Positions 7,235 to 16,116 of a stretch of DNA of 64,000 bases are shown in pieces; positions within the stretch are counted from its first letter, which is position 1; each line of letters begins with the position of its first letter. Under the pieces are notes generated by a model that was not told the DNA's origin, did no database searches, and worked only from the letters and a program-made list of their open reading frames with translations. The DNA is from Bin87 sp963692995 (lineage in GTDB: Bacteria; Chloroflexota; Dehalococcoidia; Lucifugimonadales; UBA3495). The translations under genes and the position numbers were made by a program. The stretch covers positions 3,229,861 to 3,293,860 of the forward strand of contig OY843611.1 in the NCBI GenBank assembly GCA_963692995.1, read 5' to 3'.

Positions 7235-9499
7235 TTACTGCTTATCGTCCGGCTTCCCGTTCTTTTTTGCGATGTCATTTTCCAGCCAGGTTCGCAATTC
7301 GGCAAAGCGCCGCTCAGCGTCCGGCGCCTCGGCCACGTAGCGGTCAATCACCCGCAATCCCTCCTCCGGATTAGACTCCAGCCTCAGCTGAACCACCAGT
7401 ATCCGCTGGGCGTCAAAACGGTTCGGGGCCAGCTCCATCGCCCGGTTGATCTGCTCCCGGGCCAACTTTAAACGATCGGGATCTCCGGAAGCAAGGCACT
7501 GATTAACGCTGGCTGTCGCCAGGTAGATCCGGTGATTTTCCGGCTCCACAGCCAGAGCCTTGACGCCGTGCTCCTCGACTATTGACTCGAAAGCCGTTCT
7601 ATTATTCTCGAATTCGGGCTCGCCCGGCTTCAGCGTATCACACAGGTAGGTCATGCGGCTGAGTAGGTGCAGACGCAGTTCATTGGCCAGCGGCGGGAAG
7701 GATGACGCCGAGCTCTCAAAAGAGCTCAGTACCTCTGCCCATGACGTGTTGGACCTCAGAATCGGGATGGCGGAATGCGAAGAGGAAACCACCCGGGCGT
7801 TGAGGAAAAACACGGCGCAGCCCACCAGCAGGACGACGACTCCGATGCCCGCTGCGCCGCTCAGCCCGATGGACCTGGCGCCGGCGCTTTGGCTACTCCG
7901 CTCCAGCCGGCGCCGCCGCCAGGCGGACGCAAGCCCCTGAGCATTCTCCCATCCGGCAAACCTGGCTACGGCGGATAAGGGCCGACGGATCATCCGGAAC
8001 ATCATCCCATCCGGCGCATCCTGATTCGCACGGAGCGGCAGGGAATCGACGAACACGGCAAAGGCCATCAGCGTCAGCAATTGCGGCATCGTTCCGGGCG
8101 TGTCAAACAGAAACATATTCTGCGTAAAATAGCAGACCAGCCCGCCCCCCATCAGCCCGGCGAACCGCCGCTGCTCCGGGGCCAGGAAACGTCCCTTGCG
8201 GATAAACACGGACAGTAAGTAGAACCACATCGCCAGGTAAGCCAGGGCGCCCAGAACGCCTTTGCCCACCAGTTCCTCAACCACTTTGTTGTGGGCCCGG
8301 TCAAAGATCCGATAACTGCGGACGTCTAATTCGGCGGAGACATGGCGGTCGTAAACGGCCGTAAAGTTTTCCTGTCCCCAGCCCAGAACGGGGCGGTCCA
8401 AGAAACCGTTGATTCCTACCAGGTAGGCGTTGATGCGGGATTGGAAGCTGCGCTGCCCCAGGCCAAAGCTGAGCCGCTGCCATAAATCCGGCTCAGTTTC
8501 CTCTTCGCTCCGGGCGTCGGGGCCGGCCGCCTGGAACAGCACCACCGCGGTGGCCACCATCGCCACGAGCAGTATCACGGCCAACACTACCGTTCCCGCC
8601 GCTATCCGCCACCGTCGGGAGGACGTCCACCAGAAACCGGCTACGCCCAAAGCGATTAGCCCGGCGGCCAACCCGATCATCGCGCCTCGGGTGTCGCTCA
8701 TCCACAGCGCAGTGAGACTGAGGGCAATGGCGGCCAGCCAGAAGAGCCGCCATAGCAATACCGGCGCATATCGGATGAGAAATGCGCCGCTTTCGCGGTC
8801 TCTCCGCCGGCGCCGCTCGGCGCGCTGAAGTTCCCGGAGCTCGGTCGGAGGCGCTTCGTCCGGCGGACTTGGGCGGCGGACGAAGGAGCCGACCAGAAGC
8901 GCGCCGGCAATGAACATGTTCACCGCCGCATAGCCCCCCAAGAAGGTGGCGTTGCCCATGGTGGAGGAGGCGCGGCCCTTTTCGAGACTCAGGTATCTAA
9001 ACCAGCCCCAGTCGAAATACTCGGAGATCGCCAGCAATCCGACGAGGATGCCAACTCCGGTATTGAAGTTGAGCAGCGCCCGCCAATGCTCCCAGGTACG
9101 CAGCACGGAAACCAGTATCAGCAGGAAAACGAACCAGTGGGCCAGCGCGAACCAGCCGCCCATGCGCTCATAGGTTGACCACAGGCTGCGGGTCGGGCTG
9201 ATGCCTAAAACCCCGGTCAGCAAGGCGAGGAATAAGTAGAGGGCGAACAGCCCCAGCAGCCAATACCGGGGCGGACGGTAGGCGGGATTTCGGATTAGCA
9301 GGATAATCCACAGCCCCAGGGCAATCTCAATCAACGAGCGCGTCCACAACGCTTTGCCCACGACGAAGGGGAACACGGTCTCCGGCCAGGGATTCGCCGT
9401 AACCACCAACGGGGACACCAGAATCAATACCAGGACCCCGCGAACTAAATTGGCAAGCATCGTCCCGTCGCCGGTGGTCCGGAAGAGCCGGTTCATCAT
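7235..9499 (-). CDS. O-antigen ligase/polymerase-like membrane protein with C-terminal TPR-like region
   Basis: Start taken at ATG 9499 (MMNRLFRTTG); an in-frame TTG at 9541 is possible. The protein of about 754 residues has ten or more hydrophobic helices in its first 480 residues and a large soluble loop holding the Wzy_C/WaaL-type segment (GWGQENFTAVYDRHV, then FDRAHNKVVEELVGKGVLG, which is the usual RAHN...G(L/V)LG motif). A further helix is followed by about 200 residues of helical repeats with TPR character, such as RLKLAREQINRAMELAPNRF. Such proteins ligate or polymerise lipid-linked glycans at the outer face of the membrane. The sugar transferase downstream on the same strand supports a polysaccharide locus. 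Confidence 0.88.
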   Translation of the reverse strand: MMNRLFRTTGDGTMLANLVRGVLVLILVSPLVVTANPWPETVFPFVVGKALWTRSLIEIALGLWIILLIRNPAYRPPRYWLLGLFALYLFLALLTGVLGISPTRSLWSTYERMGGWFALAHWFVFLLILVSVLRTWEHWRALLNFNTGVGILVGLLAISEYFDWGWFRYLSLEKGRASSTMGNATFLGGYAAVNMFIAGALLVGSFVRRPSPPDEAPPTELRELQRAERRRRRDRESGAFLIRYAPVLLWRLFWLAAIALSLTALWMSDTRGAMIGLAAGLIALGVAGFWWTSSRRWRIAAGTVVLAVILLVAMVATAVVLFQAAGPDARSEEETEPDLWQRLSFGLGQRSFQSRINAYLVGINGFLDRPVLGWGQENFTAVYDRHVSAELDVRSYRIFDRAHNKVVEELVGKGVLGALAYLAMWFYLLSVFIRKGRFLAPEQRRFAGLMGGGLVCYFTQNMFLFDTPGTMPQLLTLMAFAVFVDSLPLRANQDAPDGMMFRMIRRPLSAVARFAGWENAQGLASAWRRRRLERSSQSAGARSIGLSGAAGIGVVVLLVGCAVFFLNARVVSSSHSAIPILRSNTSWAEVLSSFESSASSFPPLANELRLHLLSRMTYLCDTLKPGEPEFENNRTAFESIVEEHGVKALAVEPENHRIYLATASVNQCLASGDPDRLKLAREQINRAMELAPNRFDAQRILVVQLRLESNPEEGLRVIDRYVAEAPDAERRFAELRTWLENDIAKKNGKPDDKQ

Positions 9500-9573
9500 G
9501 GCTGATCCACTGTATTCGCGGATATATCCGTTTGCGGCCAAAAACGCGCCCAGGGCGTGTCGTTGAGTCGTCC

Positions 9574-9617
9574 TGCCATTCCCGCTTTAGCGGGTATTGC
9601 AGGAATGACGGAAATGG
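9574..9617. repeat. Degenerate copy of the ATTCCCGC palindrome
   Basis: CATTCCCGCTTTAGCGGGTATTGCAGGAATGACGG-like sequence is a decayed member of the window-wide palindrome family. It lies between the ligase gene and tRNA-Ile, a stretch otherwise without a supported gene. Confidence 0.7.
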
Positions 9618-9775
9618 AACGGAGCTGCACCGGCGAGCGGTCAGCGCTATGTTGCGATTGGTCTGCGCCGGCCATCAGCAAGTGTATAGCCGCCGGTTCC
9701 ATCGCCGAAGGCGCCGGCGAAGCGCCACCGGCAAGCTGATGGAAGCCATCGCGGAGTTCGCAGCATCGGACACGG

Positions 9776-9852
9776 TGGTGGGCCTGGATGGACTCGAACC
9801 AACGACCTCAGTCTTATCAGGACTGCGCTCTAACCGCCTGAGCTACAGGCCC
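9776..9852 (-). tRNA. tRNA-Ile (anticodon GAT)
   Basis: The minus strand folds as a full cloverleaf: acceptor GGGCCTG/CAGGCCC, D arm GCTC...GAGC, anticodon stem CAGTC/GACTG around loop CTGATAA (anticodon GAT), and T loop TTCGAGT. Discriminator A and an encoded CCA follow at the 3' end (9776-9778). Confidence 0.97.
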
Positions 9853-10097
9853 ACAGTGGCGTTACATTATACCAACGTCGGGGCGTAGCGCAATACGCGG
9901 ATTCCCCGTTTCCTTGGTGGCAAGAGCCGGTTTGCGGCAAGGGCCGGCCACGGTAAAAAAGGATCGCCAAAAGGGATCGCCACCAAATCCGGCATTTGTC
10001 ATATAATGATTGGCCCAGGAAGAGTAGCGAGGGCGACCGTAGCCGTCGTTGCAGCAACCGCCGCAGTTACCGGGCGGAGCAATTAAGGAGCATTCCA

Positions 10098-10424
10098 ATG
10101 GCCGACGAATTTGTCAAAGTAGCCTCTGTCAGCGATATCCCGCCGGGCGACATGATGTCCGTGCGGGTTGGCACGGAGGAAGTCCTGCTGGTTAACCTGG
10201 GCGGGAACCTGCACGCCTGCGACGACATTTGCACCCACGCCTACGCCAATCTGTCCGAGGGAGACCTGGAGGAAGGTGAATTGGTCTGCCCGCTTCACGG
10301 GGCCGTTTTCGACGTGGTCAGCGGCAGTCCGGTCACCCCGCCGGCCACCGAGGCCCTGCGCAAGTTCGCCATTCGGGTCGAGGGCGATGACGTTCTCGTC
10401 GGCCCGGTCATCCAAGCCGGATAA
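10098..10424 (+). CDS. Rieske-type 2Fe-2S ferredoxin (non-heme oxygenase ferredoxin subunit-like)
   Basis: ATG 10098 follows AAGGAG (10085-10090). The 108-residue protein is a single Rieske domain with the cluster ligands in ICTHAYANL (C-x-H) and VCPLHGAVFD (C-x2-H), about 17 residues apart, followed by the PVTPPATEALRKFAIRVEGD strand region. Stand-alone proteins of this size act as ferredoxins of aromatic-ring dioxygenases or as NirD/NAD(P)H-nitrite reductase-like subunits. With three dioxygenase subunits encoded at 26-30 kb it could serve as their electron donor, but no reductase gene is next to it. No other gene shares its transcription unit. Confidence 0.93.
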   Translation: MADEFVKVASVSDIPPGDMMSVRVGTEEVLLVNLGGNLHACDDICTHAYANLSEGDLEEGELVCPLHGAVFDVVSGSPVTPPATEALRKFAIRVEGDDVLVGPVIQAG

Positions 10425-10471
10425 TCGCCGCCGGATAATCGAGCCGAATAGCCGAAATAAAGCAAAACGCC

Positions 10472-11053
10472 CTACTTCGGAACCCCCCAGGCCGACCGAG
10501 GCCAGTAGATGGCCCACACCCGGCCGATGATGTGATCTTTCGGCAGCGGCCCCCAATGGCGGGAATCCCGGCTGCCGGAGCGGTTGTCGCCCAGGACGAA
10601 ATACTCGTCGTCGCCCAGTCGCACGGCGTGCATGTGGGTACGTCCGAGGAGGTCCAGGTACGGCTCGTTCAGGGTCCGGCTGTTGACGCTGACCTTTCCG
10701 TCGGCGATGGCCACCAGGTCGCCGGGTTCGCCGATGATGCGCTTCACGAACTGGCGATCCGGTTCCAGGGGGTAGTCAAAAACAATTACGTCGCCCCTTT
10801 GCGGCGGTCGGATGGCGTGAAGCAGCTGCGGCGCTTCGGGGTTCCAAAAGGGGATAATCTTCCCCAGCCGATGGATATCCACCTGGTAGTACAGCAACTT
10901 GTTGACCACCAGGTAATGGCCCGGCAACAGGGTGGGCCGCATGCTGGAGCCCTCCACGCGAAAGTTCGCCACCGCCGCCTGGATGGCCATGAAAACGAAG
11001 ACGCCAATCAGGACGGCCTCAAGCAGTTCCCGGGTCCAGTTGGTCTGGTTCAT
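10472..11053 (-). CDS. lepB: Signal peptidase I
   Basis: The 193-residue protein has one N-terminal membrane anchor (LLEAVLIGVFVFMAIQAAVA). The S26 catalytic Ser lies in EGSSMRPTLLPGHYLVVNKL, and the catalytic Lys lies in RGDVIVFDYPL...FVKRIIGEPGD. Box E follows (FVLGDNRSGSRDSRHWGP), with the closing IGRVWAIYWP. It removes signal peptides from exported preproteins on the outer face of the membrane. The length is typical of Gram-positive-like and Chloroflexota enzymes with a single anchor. Start ATG 11053 lies behind GAGGAAGAG. It is convergent with the Rieske gene. Confidence 0.95.
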   Translation of the reverse strand: MNQTNWTRELLEAVLIGVFVFMAIQAAVANFRVEGSSMRPTLLPGHYLVVNKLLYYQVDIHRLGKIIPFWNPEAPQLLHAIRPPQRGDVIVFDYPLEPDRQFVKRIIGEPGDLVAIADGKVSVNSRTLNEPYLDLLGRTHMHAVRLGDDEYFVLGDNRSGSRDSRHWGPLPKDHIIGRVWAIYWPRSAWGVPK

Positions 11054-11245
11054 CGTGGCTCTTCCTCAATCAATCCCCAAATCATTTTAGCAAAGGCCGG
11101 GCCAGCGCGCCGGCCCGTTGACTACTATCGGCTGTCCAATTACCATTGCATAGCCTGCCGCCCCGCTGCATTTGCCGGCCGCCAAGTGCGCCGGCCTTCA
11201 AGCCGGGCCTGCCGTCTGCAACACTGCCATCCCGAAGGTGCTGTT

Positions 11246-12196
11246 ATGCCCGCCTTGCTTGACGAACTGAAAGTATTTTCCGGCAACGCCCACCCCCGAC
11301 TGGCCCAGGACGTGTGCAACTACCTGGGCATTGCGATGGGCAAGAGCGAGGCGTTCAAGTTCGCCAACGACAACACCTTCGTCCGCATCCACGAAAACAT
11401 CCGCGAGCGCGACGTTTTCATCGTTCAGCCCACGGTTGCGCCCACCAACGACAACCTGATGGAACTGCTGATCATGATCGACGCCTGCAAGCGGGCCTCG
11501 GCCGGCCGGATCACCGCCGTGGTCTCCTACTACGGATACGGGCGAACCGACAAGAAGGACCAGCCCCGGGTTCCCATCACCGCCCGGTTGGTCGCCGATC
11601 TGCTCACCACTGCCGGGGCGGAACGGCTGCTGACCCTTGACCTCCACGCCGGACAGATCCAGGGCTTCTTCAACATTCCGGTGGACGAGCTCACCGCCGA
11701 GCCCATTCTCTCCAACTACTTCGCCGAGAAGGGCCTGGAGGACCTGGTGCTGGTAGCCGTTGACTTCGGCATCAGCAAGCGGGCCCGGGACATGGCGGAG
11801 CGCCTGGGCGTCCCGGTGGCCGTCATCGAAAAGCGACGGACCGCCAATGACGACCGCTCCGAGACCCTCAACGTCATCGGCGACGTCCGCGGCAAGCGCG
11901 CCCTCACTTTCGACGATGAGATTCTCACCGGAGGCACCATCGTCAACGCCGCCAAGGCCCTGCTCGACGCCGGCGTAACCGAGGTATTCTGCTGCGCCAC
12001 CCACCCGGTGTTCGCTCCCGCCGCGCCCCGGCTGCTCGAGGAAAGCCCCTTCAAGGAGGTGGTGGTAACCGACTCGGTGCCCCTCACGTCCGGTCAGCGC
12101 GCCGGCAACCTCACCGTCCTGTCCGTCGCCCCCCTCCTGGGCGAGGCCATCAAGCGCATCCATGAGGGCCGCTCCGTGGGCGAGATGTTCCAGTAA
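11246..12196 (+). CDS. prs: Ribose-phosphate pyrophosphokinase
   Basis: ATG 11246 follows GAAGGTG. The 316-residue enzyme makes PRPP from ribose 5-phosphate and ATP for purine, pyrimidine, His and Trp synthesis. Visible motifs are the ATP-loop region NDNTFVRIHENIRERDVF, the flexible-loop YYGYGRTDKKDQPRVPITA, the metal/ribose-phosphate segment LTLDLHAGQIQGFFNIPVD, and the PRPP-binding loop TFDDEILTGGTIVNAA (usual consensus DD(M/E)(I/L)DT(A/G)GT; here Thr-Gly-Gly-Thr is kept but the second Asp is replaced by Leu). Length is normal. The rel gene downstream on the same strand is about 275 bp away with repeats between, so co-transcription is uncertain. Confidence 0.95.
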   Translation: MPALLDELKVFSGNAHPRLAQDVCNYLGIAMGKSEAFKFANDNTFVRIHENIRERDVFIVQPTVAPTNDNLMELLIMIDACKRASAGRITAVVSYYGYGRTDKKDQPRVPITARLVADLLTTAGAERLLTLDLHAGQIQGFFNIPVDELTAEPILSNYFAEKGLEDLVLVAVDFGISKRARDMAERLGVPVAVIEKRRTANDDRSETLNVIGDVRGKRALTFDDEILTGGTIVNAAKALLDAGVTEVFCCATHPVFAPAAPRLLEESPFKEVVVTDSVPLTSGQRAGNLTVLSVAPLLGEAIKRIHEGRSVGEMFQ

Positions 12197-12199
12197 GCC

Positions 12200-12248
12200 G
12201 ATACCCCGGATACCGCCGATACCCCGGATACCGCCGATACTCCGGATA
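12200..12248. repeat. 18-bp tandem repeat after prs
   Basis: Roughly two and a half copies of a unit reading GATACCCCGGATACCGCC follow the prs stop. They have partial dyad symmetry (CCGGATA...). They could slow or stop transcription, but no T-run follows. Confidence 0.8.
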
Positions 12249-12375
12249 AACCGGCCCCCGGGCAAACCGGCCGCGCATCGCCCGTCATCCCTCTGGACAT
12301 GCCAGACGGGGGTGGGTATCATTTCCCGGCCGGCTGTAGCGTAGCGCCGCCCTGGAGTGCGGGGTTGTCGCGCCT

Positions 12376-12460
12376 GCATCTCGTCAGATCCCGCATCTCG
12401 TCAAATCCCGCATTTTGTCAGATCCGGCATTTTGTCAGATCCGGCATTTTGTCAGATCAG
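12376..12460. repeat. Five 17-bp tandem repeats directly upstream of rel
   Basis: Five head-to-tail copies start at 12376, 12393, 12410, 12427 and 12444, with the unit GCATTTTGTCAGATCCG. The first two copies read GCATCTCGTC. The array ends one base before the AGGAGGG ribosome site of rel, so it occupies the whole leader and probably the promoter region. Confidence 0.95.
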
Positions 12461-12470
12461 GAGGGCGCCT

Positions 12471-14693
12471 ATGGTCGCGGTTGCCAGCCAGTCCACCGAT
12501 CTCATCGCTCGCGTGTCCCAATACGTGGACGACGCGGCCCAGCTTGACCGCATCAGTTCCGCTTATGATTTTGCGGAACGGTGCCACGACGGGCAGACGC
12601 GCCTCTCCGGCGACCCCTACATCGTGCATCCCCTGGCCGCCGCAACCATCCTGGCCGACCTGTATCTCGACCCGGACACGATAATCGCCGCACTCCTCCA
12701 CGACGTGATTGAGGACTGCGGCGTTGTCATGGCGGACTTGGAGGGAAGATTCGGCAAGGACGTGGCCCGGCTGGTGGACGGTGTTACCAAGCTTACCCGT
12801 GTCGATTACCGGCCCCCGGATTCCGAAGTCAAGGGCGGCGCGCCCCTGGAAAACCTTTACGCCGAAAGCCTGCGCAAGATGCTGGTCGCCATGGCCGAGG
12901 ACATCCGGGTGGTGCTCATCAAGCTGGCCGACCGTCTCCACAATATGCGTACCCTGGATCCGTTGCCGCAACACAAGCGCCAGCGCATCGCCCAGGAAAC
13001 CCTGGATGTGTACTCCCCGCTGGCCCACCGCCTGGGCATTTGGGAACTGAAATGGCAGCTGGACGACCTGGCCTTCCGCCACCTCAACGAGGCCAAGTAC
13101 CGGGAAATCTCCCGTATGCTGGCCGCCCGCCGCTCCCAGCGCGAAGCCTACGTGGCCGAGGTCGCGGAGAGCCTGCGGCGCGAGTTGGCTGAGAACGGCC
13201 TGCGCGCCGACGTGAGCGGGCGACCCAAGAGCATTTACTCCATTCACCGCAAGACGGATAAATATGCCGCCGAGGGCAAGGAACTCAGCGATATCTATGA
13301 CCTGTATGCGCTCCGGGTCATCGTTGACCAGATCGCCGACTGCTACACCGCTCTGGGCGTCGCTCATCAGCTTTGGAGCCCGATGTCCGGTCAGTTCGAC
13401 GACTACATCGCCACGCCCAAGCAGAACATGTACCAGGCCCTGCACACCACCGTGCTGTGCGATGGCGGTCATCCCCTGGAAGTGCAGATCAAGACCCATG
13501 ATATGCACCAGGTTGCCGAGTACGGCGTAGCCGCCCACTGGCGCTACAAGGAGCGCGCCGGGTCCAACGGCAGCGACGCCAGCTTCGAGCAACGCATGAC
13601 GGGCCTGCGGCGACTGCTGGAACTGCAACGGGAAACCCCGGATACTAACGAGTTCCTGGACCGGGTGCGGGAAGACCTCTTCCACGACCAGGTTTTTGTC
13701 TATACTCCCAAGGGCGACATTGTGGAGCTGGCCGCCGGGTCCACGCCCATCGACTTCGCCTATAAGATCCACACCGACCTGGGCCACCGCATTTCCGGCG
13801 CCAAGGTGAACGGGCGGCTGGTGTCGCTGGACACGCCCCTGGAGAACGGCGATACCGTGGAAATCGTCGCCGGCAAGACCGGCCGGGGGCCGTCCCCCGA
13901 CTGGCTCAACCCGGCGCGGGGCTACGTCGCCACCAACAGCGCGCGCCAGAAGATCCGCTCCTGGTTCAACCGCCAGGCCCGCAGCGCCAACATCGCCCGG
14001 GGCCGCGACCTGATGCGCCGCGAAATGCACCGCATGGGCGTCAAGATGTCAGATCGGGAGGTGCTGGAAGCCTGCCGATACGACGCCATGGCAGACCTCC
14101 TCGTCGCCATTGGTTCCGGCGAGTTGAGCGACGCGGCGCTGGGCGCCCGGCTGATTCAGCATCGCCGGGAGGATGATGAAGCGGAGTGGATGCCCAAGCT
14201 CAAGGGCAACCTGCCCTTGTCCAGCCCGTCGTCAGGCATTTCCGTTCTGGGCGTGGGCGATTTGCTCACCAGCATCGCCCGGTGCTGCAACCCGATTCAG
14301 GGCGACCCCATCATCGGCTTCGTCACCCGCTCCCGGGGCGTCAGCGTCCACAAAGTCGGCTGCATCAACGTGCTGAACGAAGACGAAAAGGAACGCCTGG
14401 TGCCGGTGTCCTGGGGGCAGAAGCGGGAGTTGTATCCGGTGCGCGTTCGCATCGAAGCCATGGACCGGGTGGGCCTGCTGCGCGACGTGAGCACCAGGGT
14501 ATCGGACGACAAGATCAATATCGCCTGGCTGGTGACGCGAGAGAACAATGACGCCACGGTGAGTATGGAACTCACCATCCATGTGAATGACCTGGAAGAG
14601 CTGAACCGGGTGTTCTCGCGCCTCGAGGGGATCCGCGGCGTCACCTCCGTCAACCGGGTTACCAGCAGCCCGCTGCGCCAAACTGAACGGTAG
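12471..14693 (+). CDS. rel: Bifunctional (p)ppGpp synthetase/hydrolase, RelA/SpoT family
   Basis: ATG 12471 follows AGGAGGG with a 5-nt gap; earlier in-frame starts would translate the repeat array. The 740-residue protein has the full Rel layout. The HD hydrolase domain carries YIVHPLAAATILADL and LLHDVIEDCG (about residues 40-75), so hydrolysis should be intact. The synthetase domain has RPKSIYSIHRKTDKY, DLYALRVIV and EVQIKTHDMHQVAEYG (about 245-355). TGS follows at about 405-465 (VFVYTPKGDIVEL), then the Cys-containing zinc-finger-like region RCCNPIQGDPI and a C-terminal ACT domain with VRIEAMDRVGLLRDVS. It makes and breaks the starvation alarmone and binds the ribosome. The 17-bp repeat array in its leader is unusual. 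Confidence 0.96.
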   Translation: MVAVASQSTDLIARVSQYVDDAAQLDRISSAYDFAERCHDGQTRLSGDPYIVHPLAAATILADLYLDPDTIIAALLHDVIEDCGVVMADLEGRFGKDVARLVDGVTKLTRVDYRPPDSEVKGGAPLENLYAESLRKMLVAMAEDIRVVLIKLADRLHNMRTLDPLPQHKRQRIAQETLDVYSPLAHRLGIWELKWQLDDLAFRHLNEAKYREISRMLAARRSQREAYVAEVAESLRRELAENGLRADVSGRPKSIYSIHRKTDKYAAEGKELSDIYDLYALRVIVDQIADCYTALGVAHQLWSPMSGQFDDYIATPKQNMYQALHTTVLCDGGHPLEVQIKTHDMHQVAEYGVAAHWRYKERAGSNGSDASFEQRMTGLRRLLELQRETPDTNEFLDRVREDLFHDQVFVYTPKGDIVELAAGSTPIDFAYKIHTDLGHRISGAKVNGRLVSLDTPLENGDTVEIVAGKTGRGPSPDWLNPARGYVATNSARQKIRSWFNRQARSANIARGRDLMRREMHRMGVKMSDREVLEACRYDAMADLLVAIGSGELSDAALGARLIQHRREDDEAEWMPKLKGNLPLSSPSSGISVLGVGDLLTSIARCCNPIQGDPIIGFVTRSRGVSVHKVGCINVLNEDEKERLVPVSWGQKRELYPVRVRIEAMDRVGLLRDVSTRVSDDKINIAWLVTRENNDATVSMELTIHVNDLEELNRVFSRLEGIRGVTSVNRVTSSPLRQTER

Positions 14694-14783
14694 GGCGCGT
14701 TAGGATAGTCCGTCATTAGCGTTTCCGTCGCCACGACCGTCAAGCTCCTGGCGTCCGGCGCGCTGTTTCTGGGCATCCTGCTG

Positions 14784-16103
14784 ATGCCCACGCCCGAGGG
14801 GTTGACCGAGACGGGGCAGCGGGCCCTGGCGGTCATGGTATTTGCGGTGGCGTTGTGGGCAACCGAGGTTATCCCCGTTGCGGTGGCCGGCGTCAGCGGC
14901 GTGGCGCTGCTGGCGCTGGTGGGAGCCGTGCCGGATGCCGGCGCGGCGATTTACGGATTCTCCCAGCCCGTCGCCTATTTCCTCATCGGCATTCTGACGC
15001 TAGGGCTGGCGGTGCACCGCTCCGGGCTGGCCGAGCGTCTGGCCTCCTTGCTGATGCGCGGGGCGGGCGGCCGCCCCCGCCTGCTCTACGTCCAGATGCT
15101 GTTTTCCTTTGCTGCCCTCACCTTCGCCCTGCCCTCGGCCAGCACACGGGGCGCGATAATGGTCCACGTGTACGAGCAGGTGCTCACCCAGTGGAACATA
15201 CCCCAGGGGCATCCGTTCTACAAGGCAACCATGATGGCCATGGGCAGCCTCAACCGCCTCGGTTCCACCGCGCTGCTGGCCGGCGGCATAACTCCGGTGG
15301 TGGCCTCGGGTCTGCTGGGAGATTTTTCGTGGGGCCGGTGGTTCGTGCTGATGAGCGTTCCATTTTACGCCAACCTGGTCGTCGGCGGCATCGCCCTGTT
15401 CCTGTTCTACCGAGCCGGTTTCCGCATCAAAGACGTCGGCGCAGCCCCCATAGCTCTGGAGCGCATGAGCGCTGTGGAGTGGCGCGCCGCCGCCATCGTG
15501 ATGCTGACCGCCCTGCTGTGGTTCACCGACTTCGCTCACGGGCTGCATCCGGCGGTGCCGGCGCTGATCGCAATGTGCCTGATCCTGTTGCCCCGGGTAG
15601 GCGTACTGACGTGGCGAGATTTTGAGCGCGACCTGGGCTGGTCCAACTTCTTCGTCATCGCCACGTCGCTGTCCTTGTCCCATGCCATCGTCACCACTGG
15701 GGCGGCGGAGTGGTTCTCGGAAACGCTGGTAGGCGGGGTATCCGGGTTCGCCGCATCGCCGCTGCTGACGCTGCTGGCCCTGTGCGTCTGCTTCGCCGCG
15801 CTGCGGATGCTGCTGCCCAACATCGCCGGCTATCTGGCTCTGGTGATACCGGTCACCATGGCCGCCGCCGAGTCATTGGGCCTGGACCCGCTGGTCTGCG
15901 GCATGGCCGCCGTGGTAGTGGGTGATTCGGCGGTCTATTACGGCGCGGGCGGAACCTCGGCGGTGTTCGTGTACCAACGGGCCAACATCGGCAACCCGGA
16001 GATCTTCCGCTTCGGCATCACCATGACGGTACTGGTCATCGCCGTGCTGTTGCTGGCGATCATCCCCTATTGGGGATTGATCGGCCACCCGCTGGTTCCG
16101 TAA
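14784..16103 (+). CDS. Divalent anion:Na+ symporter (DASS/SLC13 family)
   Basis: The first ATG is 14784, but the frame is open from 14709 and the upstream codons read as a hydrophobic first helix (KLLASGALFLGILLMP). Homologues of this family begin with such a helix before PxPEGL. No ATG, GTG or TTG lies between 14709 and 14784; ATT 14715 and several CTG codons are the only near-start codons. The body has eleven or so hydrophobic segments, RALAVMVFAVALWATEVIP near the N-terminus, two SNT-like hairpin regions (PSASTRGAIM and GAGGTSAVF near the end) and a closing ILLLAIIPYWGLIG. Relatives carry sulfate, succinate, citrate or related dianions with sodium. The substrate is not assigned. Confidence 0.87.
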   Translation: MPTPEGLTETGQRALAVMVFAVALWATEVIPVAVAGVSGVALLALVGAVPDAGAAIYGFSQPVAYFLIGILTLGLAVHRSGLAERLASLLMRGAGGRPRLLYVQMLFSFAALTFALPSASTRGAIMVHVYEQVLTQWNIPQGHPFYKATMMAMGSLNRLGSTALLAGGITPVVASGLLGDFSWGRWFVLMSVPFYANLVVGGIALFLFYRAGFRIKDVGAAPIALERMSAVEWRAAAIVMLTALLWFTDFAHGLHPAVPALIAMCLILLPRVGVLTWRDFERDLGWSNFFVIATSLSLSHAIVTTGAAEWFSETLVGGVSGFAASPLLTLLALCVCFAALRMLLPNIAGYLALVIPVTMAAAESLGLDPLVCGMAAVVVGDSAVYYGAGGTSAVFVYQRANIGNPEIFRFGITMTVLVIAVLLLAIIPYWGLIGHPLVP

Positions 16104-16116
16104 AGGCTGCTGGCAT

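Noticed and set aside
10532..11245. N-terminal extension of prs to 10532
   Set aside because: It would run antisense through lepB; PRPP synthetase homologues start near MPALLDELKVFSGNAHPR at 11246.
12376..12460. CRISPR-like array upstream of rel
   Set aside because: Repeats are contiguous 17-mers with no spacers.
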